Below the pieces are notes generated by a model. That model ran no database searches, had not been told where the DNA came from, and saw only the letters and a list, made by a program, of their open reading frames with translations. Shown here one piece after another: positions 23,630 to 32,379 of a stretch of 39,877 bases of DNA. The stretch is from CAZXCQ01 sp964639275 (GTDB lineage Bacteria > Desulfobacterota > DSM-4660 > Desulfatiglandales > Desulfatiglandaceae): assembly GCA_964639275.1 (NCBI GenBank), contig CAZXCQ010000012.1:1-39877 (forward strand), read 5' to 3'. Each line of letters starts with the position of its first letter. Position 1 is the first letter of the stretch. Made by a program: the position numbers and the translations under genes.

Positions 23630-24777
23630 TGGGTCTCAGCCATTCGACCGCCTGAAAAGACCTTGTACCTTACCCCGCGCCAGGTGACCTGTTTGATCAA
23701 AAGACCTCCTAACCAGAGAAAAGGGAACAGTAGATCCCCGAGAGGCGCCAGGATAGCCCGCAGGCGGCCTCCTCGCGATCCTATGGCAACCGCAACCACA
23801 GCGGCAGAAAAGACCCTAACAAGACAACTGCCTCCAAGCACCAGCCAGCCCAACGGGTTCGGACCGATTGCCATGAACGCAAAGAGGGCCCAGAGGAAGG
23901 AATAAGACACAGGGGAGAAAAAATAGCCAACCGGCTCGCACGTCTGGATGGTCTTGTTCCAGCGCAGCAGGTGGGTAAGGGTGTCCTTGAGCCCCTGCTC
24001 CGGGGAGATGACCGAGACCACATAGGGTGAAAGGACAACCCTTTTTTGTTTTTCATAGATGATGTTTCCAACCTTATAGTCATCGGCCAGATAGTCCTCT
24101 ACGGCTTTGAAACCGCCTGCCTCCAGGAAGCCTGAACGTCTGATGGCTATGGAGGCACCAAAGGCATATTTCGGCTGCGAAATGGTTGAAATAACCAGAA
24201 CGCCCGGCACAAAAAAGGCCTCCACAGAGAGTGCCTCTATGAGCCCCCCTAAACCGGACGTGTTGTTGACCCTGTAAACTGAGGTAACGGCCCCTACGGC
24301 CGGGTCACGACTGATGGGCGCAACCATGTTTTTTAGATAATCCCGGGTGACCCGGGTATCTGAGTCGGATATCACCATCACCTCTGCTGCTGGGGAAATA
24401 TGCCTCTCTATATTCCTCAGATTACGCACCTTGCGATTCGCCCCCCGTCCCACCTCTCCAGACACCACCTTGCAATTCCCCCTGCCGTCTTTGTTGCAGA
24501 CGGAACAGGCCACTGGATAGGCCCAATCTTCCTTTTTTGCGGTGCCAAAAACCACTTCATAATCAGGATAGTCCTGATCAAGAAAGCTCTTGAAGTTTTG
24601 AGAGGCCTCAAGATCATACCCGCAGAGCGGTTTGAGACAGGCCACTCTGGGCCAGATGGCATCCGGAATCTCCCTCCTGCGCCTCCGGTAGAAAATGATC
24701 CCGCACACGCCGGCAACCACATGGTACAAACTCCCGCACACGGTAATAACAAGCAAGGCTATGGCGGCAGTGCTCAT
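23626..24777 (-). CDS. hpnI: Hopanoid glycosyltransferase HpnI
   Basis: A 383-residue membrane glycosyltransferase resembling ceramide glucosyltransferase. An N-terminal transmembrane helix (residues about 5-30) precedes the GT-A domain with DSD at 138-140 and, later, EDYLADDYKVGN. Hydrophobic C-terminal segments (about 285-305, 310-330 and 345-365) tie it to the inner membrane. HpnI adds N-acetylglucosamine to bacteriohopanetetrol. Four-base overlaps with hpnJ upstream and hpnK downstream make a tight three-gene unit. The unusual Cys-rich stretch VACSVCNKDGRGNC (residues 89-102) is also worth a note. Confidence 0.92.
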   Translation of the reverse strand: MSTAAIALLVITVCGSLYHVVAGVCGIIFYRRRRREIPDAIWPRVACLKPLCGYDLEASQNFKSFLDQDYPDYEVVFGTAKKEDWAYPVACSVCNKDGRGNCKVVSGEVGRGANRKVRNLRNIERHISPAAEVMVISDSDTRVTRDYLKNMVAPISRDPAVGAVTSVYRVNNTSGLGGLIEALSVEAFFVPGVLVISTISQPKYAFGASIAIRRSGFLEAGGFKAVEDYLADDYKVGNIIYEKQKRVVLSPYVVSVISPEQGLKDTLTHLLRWNKTIQTCEPVGYFFSPVSYSFLWALFAFMAIGPNPLGWLVLGGSCLVRVFSAAVVAVAIGSRGGRLRAILAPLGDLLFPFLWLGGLLIKQVTWRGVRYKVFSGGRMAETQ

Positions 24778-26213
24778 TGTACTCCAGATGCTGTATCAGT
24801 CTTCTTTCTCTCACGCATAAAGCCGAAGAACTCCCGTGCCTCTCGAAGCCTCCGCTTGCAGATCTTCCTGTCCCTGACCATCGTCCCCAGGATTCGGATG
24901 ATGGGTCTGGGGCGAAAATAGAATTTGTTATACAGGGTCTCCACTGCATCGTATATCTCCTTACCTGTGAGATTCTCATAGGCCAGGGAGACCTGTTGCA
25001 CCCCTGAGCAGGAAACAAGATCAGACTCAACGAGCCAACCGTTCTCTATGGCCTGCTCATATAGTTCTGTCCCGGGATAAGGGCTTGCAATGGAGACCTG
25101 AATGGTGTCGGGGTCCAGTTCTTTGACAAAGGAGATGGTCGCTTTGATGGTCTCTTTGGTCTCTCCCGGCAACCCGACCACAAAGGTGGCGTGGGTGGTG
25201 ATCCCGAGGTCCCTGCAGGTCGTTACAAAGCTTCTGGCCTGTGAGGTGGTAATTCCCTTTTTGATATTCCTCAGGATCTTGTCGCTCCCTGACTCGATCC
25301 CCACCATCAGACAACGCAGGCCCCCCTCTTTCATGATCGTGAGGGTCTTTTCGGGTACATTGGCCCTTGCACTTGAGGACCAGACAATATCTAGTTTTCC
25401 AAGCCCCCTGGCGATCTCCTGCACACGTCCCGGGTCGGCCGTAAAGGTGTCGTCATCAAAGAAAAACTCCTTGACCTCTGGAAACATGTCTTTGGCCCGT
25501 CTCATCTCGTCGAGCACACTACCCGGGCTCCGGGTTCGGTACTTATGTCCACCGATGGTCTGGGGCCAGAGGCAGAATGTGCAGCGGCCGGGACATCCCC
25601 TCCCGGTATAGAGTGAGAGGTAGGGATGGAGGAGATAGCCGATAAAATACTTCTTGATCTCCAGGTCTCGTTTATAGACATCGAGGACCGAGGGGAGGGC
25701 ATCGAGGTCTTCGATAGGCGCCCTCTCTCTATTGTGGATGATCTTGCCGTTTTTTACAAAGGAAAGCCCCTCGACCTCCGACAGGGGGGTTCCCCTCGCA
25801 ATGTCGGCGACGGCAAAGTCAAATTCACCCCTCGCAACAAAATCGAGGGAGGGGCAGCCCAGCAAGGTCTCTTCTGGAAGGGCGGTACAGTGAGGGCCGA
25901 CCATTCCGATCCGCATATCCGGATATGTCTGCCTGAGTTGCCGTGCCAGTCTGGCATCGTTCCGAAAGCCCGGGGTGCTGGTATAAATGATCAGGATGTC
26001 AAATCCGTTGGCTGCTGAGACCGTCTCATCAACGCTCATATCTTCCACCGGCGCATCCAGCAGTCTACTGTCCGGGCAGAGTGCTGCGGCCTGGGCCAGC
26101 CAGGTGGGATACCAGAATGAGAGAACCTCCCGTCTTGCCTGATATCTGCTTCCGGCACCCCCATCAAATCCCTCATAAGAGGGGGGGTTTAGAAAAAGGA
26201 CGCGTTTTGACAT
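24774..26213 (-). CDS. hpnJ: Hopanoid radical SAM protein HpnJ
   Basis: A 479-residue B12-dependent-type radical SAM enzyme. The N-terminal 140 residues form a cobalamin-binding-like domain; the [4Fe-4S] cluster motif is Cys207, Cys211 and Cys214 (GCPGRCTFC). HpnJ is linked with conversion of the glucosaminyl group of bacteriohopanetetrol to the cyclitol ether. GGAG six bases before the ATG supports the start. It leads the operon hpnJ-hpnI-hpnK, divergent from hpnA. The chemistry requires strict anaerobic or protected conditions, fitting the inferred anaerobic host. Confidence 0.92.
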   Translation of the reverse strand: MSKRVLFLNPPSYEGFDGGAGSRYQARREVLSFWYPTWLAQAAALCPDSRLLDAPVEDMSVDETVSAANGFDILIIYTSTPGFRNDARLARQLRQTYPDMRIGMVGPHCTALPEETLLGCPSLDFVARGEFDFAVADIARGTPLSEVEGLSFVKNGKIIHNRERAPIEDLDALPSVLDVYKRDLEIKKYFIGYLLHPYLSLYTGRGCPGRCTFCLWPQTIGGHKYRTRSPGSVLDEMRRAKDMFPEVKEFFFDDDTFTADPGRVQEIARGLGKLDIVWSSSARANVPEKTLTIMKEGGLRCLMVGIESGSDKILRNIKKGITTSQARSFVTTCRDLGITTHATFVVGLPGETKETIKATISFVKELDPDTIQVSIASPYPGTELYEQAIENGWLVESDLVSCSGVQQVSLAYENLTGKEIYDAVETLYNKFYFRPRPIIRILGTMVRDRKICKRRLREAREFFGFMRERKKTDTASGVQ

Positions 26214-26469
26214 TGTTGTCTCCAGGGGTGTTTGTCTTGACCCAAACTTCTCTTTATACTACACTTCACTCATAAAAAAAGTAATTTTTGGTTTTTCCCC
26301 GGCTTGCTACGGGGAGCATAAAGCTGTTTGCATTTTGCTAAACCCCTATGCTCCACAACCACAGTCTTTTGGGTGGAGACTATCTTCTGCTCCCGGCAGT
26401 AATTTTCATGCTCAAAGTCCAAGTCGTATATTGTAGGGAACGTGTGGTTTGGATCACTGGAAACTGGGG

Positions 26470-26487
26470 CCCCACCGGTAGGTGGGG
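26470..26487. repeat. GC-rich inverted repeat upstream of hpnA
   Basis: CCCCACC-GGTA-GGTGGGG, a perfect 7-bp stem with a tetraloop, 140 bp before the hpnA start. Confidence 0.5.
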
Positions 26488-26551
26488 AGTCCCCAGGACA
26501 ATTTGGGACTTGTTTGTAATTTGGTGCTTGCGATTTGAGATTTTGAGCCAA

Positions 26552-26583
26552 CCTTTGAACCCCTGAACCTTTGAACCTGTGAA
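26552..26583 (+). repeat. Octamer tandem repeat, copy 3 (four units)
   Basis: Four consecutive 8-base units: CCTTTGAA, CCCCTGAA, CCTTTGAA, CCTGTGAA. They end 42 bp before the hpnA start codon, so they lie in or near its leader or promoter. Confidence 0.75.
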
Positions 26584-26625
26584 CGGTTACCATAATCTGT
26601 ATACCAGCGGTATCTGGGAGGCAGC

Positions 26626-27627
26626 ATGAAGGTCTTGATTACCGGGGCCACGGGGTTTGTTGGCTCGGGTGTCTTGCGAAAACTCCTGGAGCAGGGGCAC
26701 CATGTGCGGGCCCTTGTTCGTCCCGGCAGTGATCGCCGCAACCTCGAGGGGACCGGGGCCGAGGTCGTCATTGGTGATCTCAACGATCCGAGTTCGCTTG
26801 ACCTTGCAGTGGATGGTTGTGAGGCCCTGTTTCATGTGGCCGCTGATTACCGGCTGTGGGTCCCGAGGCCGGAGACCCTATACAGGACCAATGTCAAGGG
26901 GACCCGGAATATGATGCTGGCCGCCGCCGGAAAAGGGGTCAAGCGGATCGTCTATACCAGCAGTGTTGCCACCCTGGGGCTTACCAGAGATGGGAGCCCG
27001 GCCGACGAAACGACCCCGGCGACCATCGATGACATGATCGGCCACTACAAGCGTTCCAAGTTTCTTGCCGAGGCCGAGGTTGTCCGGATGGTGGAGCAAG
27101 AAGGCCTCCCCGCGGTGATTGTCAATCCCTCCACCCCAATCGGCCCGAGAGATATAAAGCCTACCCCAACCGGTCGCATGATCCTTGAGGCGGCAGCGGG
27201 CCGAATGCCGGCCTATGTGGATACGGGGCTCAATGTGGTTCATGTGGACGATGTGGCAGCGGGGCACCTCCTGGCCTTTGAGCGTGGCCAGATAGGGGAG
27301 CGTTATATCCTGGGGGGCCGCAACATGACCCTCAGGGAGATCCTGACGGAGCTTTCCCGGATAACCGGGAGACCGTCGCCACGGGTCCGGCTGCCGCACA
27401 ATCTGATCCTCCCCATCGCCTATCTGACGGAGGCCTGGGGGAGGCTGACCCGAAGAGAAGAACTGTTTCTGACCCTGGATGGGATACGAATGGCCAAAAA
27501 GCGGATGTTCTTCTCAGCAGAAAAGGCCAGGCGCGATCTGGGTCTTGTTACCCGGCCGGTCAGGGAGGCGCTTCAGGACGCGGTGGAGTGGTTCAAAGAG
27601 AAGGGGTATCTTGACAGGACGGGCTGA
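26626..27627 (+). CDS. hpnA: Hopanoid-associated sugar epimerase
   Basis: A 333-residue extended short-chain dehydrogenase. The NAD(P) motif GATGFVGSG is at residues 7-15, the catalytic pair is in YTSSVATLG and YKRSK, and the C-terminal half matches HpnA-type proteins. HpnA is found in hopanoid clusters and is called a sugar epimerase, but its reaction has not been shown; mutants suggest a role in ring formation or head-group supply. GGGAGG eight bases upstream supports the ATG. It is divergent from hpnJ and precedes the binding-protein gene of an ABC transporter with its own promoter, so it may be a single-gene transcript. Confidence 0.9.
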   Translation: MKVLITGATGFVGSGVLRKLLEQGHHVRALVRPGSDRRNLEGTGAEVVIGDLNDPSSLDLAVDGCEALFHVAADYRLWVPRPETLYRTNVKGTRNMMLAAAGKGVKRIVYTSSVATLGLTRDGSPADETTPATIDDMIGHYKRSKFLAEAEVVRMVEQEGLPAVIVNPSTPIGPRDIKPTPTGRMILEAAAGRMPAYVDTGLNVVHVDDVAAGHLLAFERGQIGERYILGGRNMTLREILTELSRITGRPSPRVRLPHNLILPIAYLTEAWGRLTRREELFLTLDGIRMAKKRMFFSAEKARRDLGLVTRPVREALQDAVEWFKEKGYLDRTG

Positions 27628-27647
27628 GCCCCTGATATCTTCTTGTC

Positions 27648-27676
27648 TTGACCTTGCGGCCCTTTCACACTATATG
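27648..27676 (+). promoter_or_regulatory. Promoter of the Liv-type binding-protein gene
   Basis: A -35 TTGACC (27648-27653) and -10 TATATG (27671-27676) with 17-base spacing, 50 bp before the start codon. Good sigma-70-like form. Confidence 0.6.
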
Positions 27677-27726
27677 TCATTTGAGAAAGGGGATGAATTG
27701 GAAACCATAAAGAAGAGGAGGTAGCT

Positions 27727-28950
27727 ATGAAGAGAGCGATTATGTTTGCAGGCGTATTGATCTTTTCGTTGGCCTTTGTCTCCGGTGTCCTGGCACAGGA
27801 AATCAAGGTGGGGACTCTTCTTGCCCACACCGGCCCGTTAAAGGAATTTGGCCCGGCCATCAAGAATGGGACCGAGCTCGCGGCCAAGCAGATGGCCGAT
27901 GCCGGGTTTAAGATCAGACTGATTCATGAGGACAGTGAGACCTCGGCCATCCCGGCGACCAATGCAGCCAAGAAGCTCGTTGAGATAGACCAGGTGGTGG
28001 GTATCATCGGCGCCCTCTCCAGCGGGGTGACCGTTCCGGTGGCCGAATCCGTGACCTGTCCCAAGGGGGTAATCCTGATCTCCCCGGCCTCCACGTCACC
28101 CTTGCTCACGGTCTTGCCGGCTGACCAGAAGAGGGATTTTCTGTTTAGAACGTGCCCCTCTGACGCCCTTCAGGGTGTGATTGCCGGAAAACTGGGCTCC
28201 ACTTACAACAGGACGGCAGCCGTCCTTTATGTAAACAACCCGTACGGTCAGGGACTGGCCGAGCAGTTCAAGCGCTCTTTTGAAAAAAGGGGAGGCAAGG
28301 TCGTTGCCATGGTCCCGCATGACGAAAAGGCAGCGGAATCTTATGCCCCGGAACTGAGGAAGGCCCTGGAGAAGAAACCCGATATCCTTTGTGCCTTTAG
28401 TTACCCACAACATGCCGTGATCTATCTCAAAGATGCCATCGAGTTCTTTAAATACAAGAAATTCCTGTTCTGCGACGGAACCAAATCGGTGGACATCATC
28501 AAGGCCATCGGGGCAAAGAACCTGGAGGGGCAAAAGGGGACAGCACCGGGCACAGCAGGGGGTGAGCCCTTTGTCATATTCAGCGCCGACTATAAGACAG
28601 AGTATGGGGAACTCCCACCCCTGCCTTTTATTACAAACGGCTATGATGGGGCCGCGGTCATCGGGCTTGCCGCCTATGCGGCCAAGGTCAAGGGTCTTCC
28701 ATTGACATCCAAGAATATCAGGGATCAGATGCGTTTTGTCGCCAACCCGCCCGGAGAGATCATAAAACCGGGGGAATTCAAAAAGGCCTTTGCTTTGCTC
28801 AAGGAGGGCAAGGATATTAATTATGAAGGTGCGGCGGGGTCCGTGGATTTTGACAAGAACGGGGATGTGGTTACACCGATCGAGGTATGGAAGTACGCCG
28901 ACGGCAAGATCGTGACGGTCAGTATGGAGTACGATATCCCCGAGGAATAG
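27727..28950 (+). CDS. Branched-chain amino acid ABC transporter substrate-binding protein
   Basis: A 407-residue periplasmic binding protein of the Peripla_BP_6 (Leu/Ile/Val) family with a signal peptide of about 23 residues ending VSGVLAQ. The family pattern KVGTLLAHTGPLKEFGPAIKNG and IIGALSSGVTVPVAESV can be read. A strong GAGGAGG lies five bases before the ATG. It converges on livM, with one hairpin between the two stop codons. It is likely the binding protein for the LivHMGF permease, but this family also takes up amides, urea and aromatic acids, so the substrate is open. Confidence 0.88.
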   Translation: MKRAIMFAGVLIFSLAFVSGVLAQEIKVGTLLAHTGPLKEFGPAIKNGTELAAKQMADAGFKIRLIHEDSETSAIPATNAAKKLVEIDQVVGIIGALSSGVTVPVAESVTCPKGVILISPASTSPLLTVLPADQKRDFLFRTCPSDALQGVIAGKLGSTYNRTAAVLYVNNPYGQGLAEQFKRSFEKRGGKVVAMVPHDEKAAESYAPELRKALEKKPDILCAFSYPQHAVIYLKDAIEFFKYKKFLFCDGTKSVDIIKAIGAKNLEGQKGTAPGTAGGEPFVIFSADYKTEYGELPPLPFITNGYDGAAVIGLAAYAAKVKGLPLTSKNIRDQMRFVANPPGEIIKPGEFKKAFALLKEGKDINYEGAAGSVDFDKNGDVVTPIEVWKYADGKIVTVSMEYDIPEE

Positions 28951-29003
28951 CCCGCTCGTAACACTTTTCCCCTATACCACACCCGCGGCATAGATGATCA
29001 AAA

Positions 29004-29028
29004 AGGGGGTGCCTCTGTGGCACCCCCT
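29004..29028. terminator. Bidirectional terminator between binding-protein gene and livM
   Basis: AGGGGGTGCC (29004-29013) pairs with GGCACCCCCT (29019-29028), loop TCTGT. On the minus strand the stem is followed by TTTTT; on the plus strand by a weaker CTTATT. It abuts the livM stop codon. Confidence 0.88.
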
Positions 29029-29029
29029 C

Positions 29030-29998
29030 TTATTCTGCCATCTTGGAGATCTTTTTTTCCTCCCCCAGGAGACCCTGGGGCCGGTAGATCAGGATGATCT
29101 CCAAGAGGATTCCGATCAGGAGAAACCGGATGTAGGGGGCCCTGGCCTTTAGGGTATAGGGAAGCAGATCGGTCATAAACTTGGTCCCTATCCAGATTCC
29201 CCAGACCACATAGGCCCCCAGGATGGCCCCCTTGTTGTTCCCGCTGCCGCCGGCCATCAGCATGACCCATATGATGAAGGTCCCGTACAAAGGGGTAAAT
29301 ACATCTGGGGAGATGGCCTTGGTATAATGTGCATAGAGGGCGCCTCCGATGCCCATCAGCATCGCCCCAAAGACAAGGGACTGCACCTTAAAGCTGAATA
29401 CATTTTTTCCACTCGTGGCAGCGGATACTTCATCCTCCCTGATCGCCCTCAACACCCTTCCCCAGGGGGAGCGGATGGCTGTTTCAATCGACAGGTAGAC
29501 CAGTCCCATGATTACCCCAATGATGATCATATAGAGATAATTGTAGTCGCCTGCATCTACCAGGCCCTGTAAGGGTTGAGGGAGCCCCATTAATCCCCGC
29601 GGTCCATTGGCCAGCCAGCGTTCATTGTTAAAGATGAGCCTGATCGTCTCGGCAATCCCCAGCGTGGCAATGGCCAGATAGTCCTCTCCCAGCCTGAGGG
29701 TTGGGATCCCGATCAGCACGGCGACGATCCCGCAGATGACCGTCGCCCCCAGCAGTCCAACCACAAAAGGAAGGTCCAGTCCAAATATCTGATGGACATA
29801 ACGGGCGTAGATCCCCGTTGGTTCGGGGGTTGTGATCAGGGCGGCGGTATAGGCGCCGATACAAAAAAAACCGGCAATCCCGATGTTAAATAGCCCGGTG
29901 TATCCCCACTGAATGTTGAGGCCCATACAAAAGACCGCATATATCCCTGCCATGATGGCAAACGAAACAAGATATGCGAGGATTCCACCGATCTCCAT
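29030..29998 (-). CDS. livM: Branched-chain amino acid ABC transporter permease LivM
   Basis: A 322-residue permease with about eight to nine hydrophobic segments. The opening GIYAVFCMGLNIQWGYTGLFNIG and the later GGSGNNKGAILGAYVVWG are typical for LivM. It forms a heterodimeric channel with LivH. Its ATG overlaps the livH stop by one base (TAATG). It is the last gene of the operon, right before the terminator. Confidence 0.93.
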   Translation of the reverse strand: MEIGGILAYLVSFAIMAGIYAVFCMGLNIQWGYTGLFNIGIAGFFCIGAYTAALITTPEPTGIYARYVHQIFGLDLPFVVGLLGATVICGIVAVLIGIPTLRLGEDYLAIATLGIAETIRLIFNNERWLANGPRGLMGLPQPLQGLVDAGDYNYLYMIIIGVIMGLVYLSIETAIRSPWGRVLRAIREDEVSAATSGKNVFSFKVQSLVFGAMLMGIGGALYAHYTKAISPDVFTPLYGTFIIWVMLMAGGSGNNKGAILGAYVVWGIWIGTKFMTDLLPYTLKARAPYIRFLLIGILLEIILIYRPQGLLGEEKKISKMAE

Positions 29999-30912
29999 TA
30001 CTCGCCTCTCCCCCCGAATATGCCCTTTGGTCTGATCAACAGGATCACGATCATGATGATAAAGGCGACCGCCGGTTTATATGTGGGCATCAAGAAGGCC
30101 GTAGAGACCTGCTGGGCCACTCCGATCACCAGCCCCCCCACCAGGGCGCCATAGAGGTTGCCGATACTGCCCAGGATGGTCGCAGCGAAGAGGGGGATCA
30201 GAAAATTCCAGCCCATTGCTGCATGGAGCTGAACATCGATGCCATAGAGGATTCCGCCCGCGGCGGCGAGGCCCCCGCCTATTCCCCACGTCCAGATGAT
30301 GATCCGCTCGGTGTCTATGCCCGAGACAAGTGCCAGCTGCATGTTGTCGGAAGTGGCCCTCATGGCCTTTCCCATCTTGGTCTTCTGCAAAAAGAGGTGG
30401 AGGAGGGTCACAAGAAAAAACACGATCACGAGGATCAGGATCTGGTCTGGCCGGATCTTTATCCCCAATGGAAGTTCAAGGGCGGGTCGCAGGATGCCGG
30501 GTCTATAAAACCGATAATCCGAACCCCAGAGGATGAGGATGATCATCCGAATAATAAAGGAGGCCCCAAGGGAAGACATGGCCAGGATTACGACCCCGCT
30601 CCCCTTGGCGCGGAGCCTGCGGTAAAGGATCCGGTCCAGCAGGATGGCCAGTAAGGCCACCACCGCCATGGAGGCGGGGAAGGCAATGACCATGCGCCAC
30701 CCAAAGGAGATCGGTCCAAATGAATGGTCCGGGATTCCTACCCACGAAAGGACCCCCGTGACCATAAAGAGGGCAACGTATGCGCCCGCCGACATGAGAT
30801 CACCATGGGCGAAATTGGCAAATCGAATGATCCCATAGACCAGCGTGAGGCCTATGGCACCCAGGGAAATGATGCTGCCCAGGACAATGCCGTAAGTGAT
30901 AAGCTCTGCCAT
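29998..30912 (-). CDS. livH: Branched-chain amino acid ABC transporter permease LivH
   Basis: A 304-residue permease with the LivH opening GIVLGSIISLGAIGLTLVYGI and FANFAHGDLMSAGAYVAL, and the ATPase-contact segment ATSDNMQLALVSGIDTERI. The frame is open to 31008, which overlaps livF; ATG 30912 sits 4 bp after the livF stop with GGGGG before it, and gives the family length. It works with LivM in the inner membrane. Confidence 0.93.
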   Translation of the reverse strand: MAELITYGIVLGSIISLGAIGLTLVYGIIRFANFAHGDLMSAGAYVALFMVTGVLSWVGIPDHSFGPISFGWRMVIAFPASMAVVALLAILLDRILYRRLRAKGSGVVILAMSSLGASFIIRMIILILWGSDYRFYRPGILRPALELPLGIKIRPDQILILVIVFFLVTLLHLFLQKTKMGKAMRATSDNMQLALVSGIDTERIIIWTWGIGGGLAAAGGILYGIDVQLHAAMGWNFLIPLFAATILGSIGNLYGALVGGLVIGVAQQVSTAFLMPTYKPAVAFIIMIVILLIRPKGIFGGRGE

Positions 30913-30916
30913 CCCC

Positions 30917-31621
30917 CTAATCCCCCAGGTAGAGCCGACCCACCTCTTTGTTACGCAACAGGGCCTCGCCCACGTCATCCAGGACATTTCTGCCCATGGC
31001 CAGGACATATCCGTGATGTGCCATTTTTAGGGCCTGCCGGGCATTTTGCTCAACAATGATCATGGCGACACCCGTGGCATTGATCTCCCTTATCTTTTCA
31101 AATATGTCCAAAACCAGAAGCGGTGCCAGTCCGGCCGATGGTTCGTCCAGCAACAGGACATGCGGATTTAGCATCAGGGCCCTGCCCATGGCAACCATCT
31201 GTCTCTGTCCACCCGAGAGCTGGCCTGCCTTCTGTCCCTTTCTCTCTCGCAGGACGGGAAAGAGTTGATATATCTCATCCAGCCTCTCGCTGTAGTCATC
31301 ATCTCTGACAAAGGCCCCCATCTCCAGGTTTTCAAGGATCGTCATCGAGGGAAATATGTTATCCACCTGTGGGACGTAGCTCAATCCCTTCCTCACAATC
31401 TTGTCGGGACTCAGACCGGTGATATCATCCTCATTGAGGGTTACCCTCCCTTTCCTGGGCCTGAGAATGCCAAATAGGGTCTTGAGCAGGGTGGACTTCC
31501 CTGCCCCGTTTGGCCCGATAACAGAGATGATTTCGCCCGATCTTACCCTGATGTGGACATGATGGAGGATATCGACCTCGTCATATCCCGCTGTGATGTC
31601 TTCTGCCTTCAGGACTTTCAT
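30917..31621 (-). CDS. livF: Branched-chain amino acid ABC transporter ATPase LivF
   Basis: A 234-residue ATPase. Walker A GPNGAGKST, signature LSGGQRQMVAMGRAL, Walker B LLLDEPSAGLAP and a switch His region are all present. It pairs with LivG. Its ATG overlaps the livG stop by 4 bp. The His at the expected switch position is replaced in sequence by IIVEQNARQAL, which is usual for LivF. Confidence 0.94.
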   Translation of the reverse strand: MKVLKAEDITAGYDEVDILHHVHIRVRSGEIISVIGPNGAGKSTLLKTLFGILRPRKGRVTLNEDDITGLSPDKIVRKGLSYVPQVDNIFPSMTILENLEMGAFVRDDDYSERLDEIYQLFPVLRERKGQKAGQLSGGQRQMVAMGRALMLNPHVLLLDEPSAGLAPLLVLDIFEKIREINATGVAMIIVEQNARQALKMAHHGYVLAMGRNVLDDVGEALLRNKEVGRLYLGD

Positions 31622-32379
31622 CGGTATTGCCCACCCAGATAGGCCTCTAGAACCCTTTCGTCCCTCTTGATCTCTTCCGGGGGCCCTTCTGCCAGTTTTC
31701 TCCCTTCGCTCATCACGATCACCGGGTTGCAGAGATTCATCACCAGATCCATGTCATGTTCGATCAAAAAAAAGGTGACATTTTTTTTCTGGCACAGGAC
31801 TCTGATATTTTCAACGAGCTTTTTCATCAGTGTCGGGTTGACACCGGCCCCCGGCTCGTCCAGCAGGACCATCCGGGGTTCGGCCATCATCGATCTGGCC
31901 AGCTCCAGGAGTTTTTTCTGTCCCCCGGACAGGGAACCGGCATACTCGTCCCTGAGCGCTGATAGCTCGACAAACGCAAGCACCTCGAGGGCCTTTTCCT
32001 TGATGGCCTTCTCCTGTCTTCGAACCAGAGGTCGTCTGAACCATGTGTTCCAAATCCGCTCCCCGATCTGCTGGTCCGGGACAAGCATCAGGTTTTCCAG
32101 GACCGTCATCTGGGCAAATTCGCGGGTAATCTGGAAGGTCCTGTAGATCTTTTTCTTGAATATCTGATGGGGAAGCAGCCCCCCGATCTCCTGGTCCTGG
32201 AAGGTTATCCTCCCCCTGTCGGGCCTGTAGTGCCCTGTTATTAGATTGAACAAGGTCGTCTTCCCGGCCCCATTTGGACCGATCAACCCGGTTATAGAGC
32301 CCTCTTCAACCCTGAGGGTGCAATCACAGAGCGCCGCAAGGCCCCCAAAACTCTTATCCACTCCTTTTACTTCCAGCAT
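31618..32379 (-). CDS. livG: Branched-chain amino acid ABC transporter ATPase LivG
   Basis: A 253-residue ATPase with Walker A GPNGAGKTT, signature LSGGQKKLLELARSM, Walker B VLLDEPGAGVNP and switch His in IEHDMDLVM. The open frame extends to 32451 inside the methyltransferase gene, but ATG 32379 has GGAG eight bases upstream and begins the ABC domain. It overlaps the end of the methyltransferase gene by 13 bp. Confidence 0.94.
   Translation of the reverse strand: MLEVKGVDKSFGGLAALCDCTLRVEEGSITGLIGPNGAGKTTLFNLITGHYRPDRGRITFQDQEIGGLLPHQIFKKKIYRTFQITREFAQMTVLENLMLVPDQQIGERIWNTWFRRPLVRRQEKAIKEKALEVLAFVELSALRDEYAGSLSGGQKKLLELARSMMAEPRMVLLDEPGAGVNPTLMKKLVENIRVLCQKKNVTFFLIEHDMDLVMNLCNPVIVMSEGRKLAEGPPEEIKRDERVLEAYLGGQYR

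Larger units (their letters stand above)
26214..26625. other. Divergent spacer between hpnJ and hpnA
   Basis: About 410 bp without a gene. It holds inverted repeats GGAGCATA/TATGCTCC (26313-26320 and 26347-26354) and CCCCACC/GGTGGGG (26470-26476 and 26481-26487), and an octamer repeat array just upstream of hpnA (26552-26583). A -10-like TATAAA on the minus strand near 26255 may serve hpnJ; no clear -35. Confidence 0.5.
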
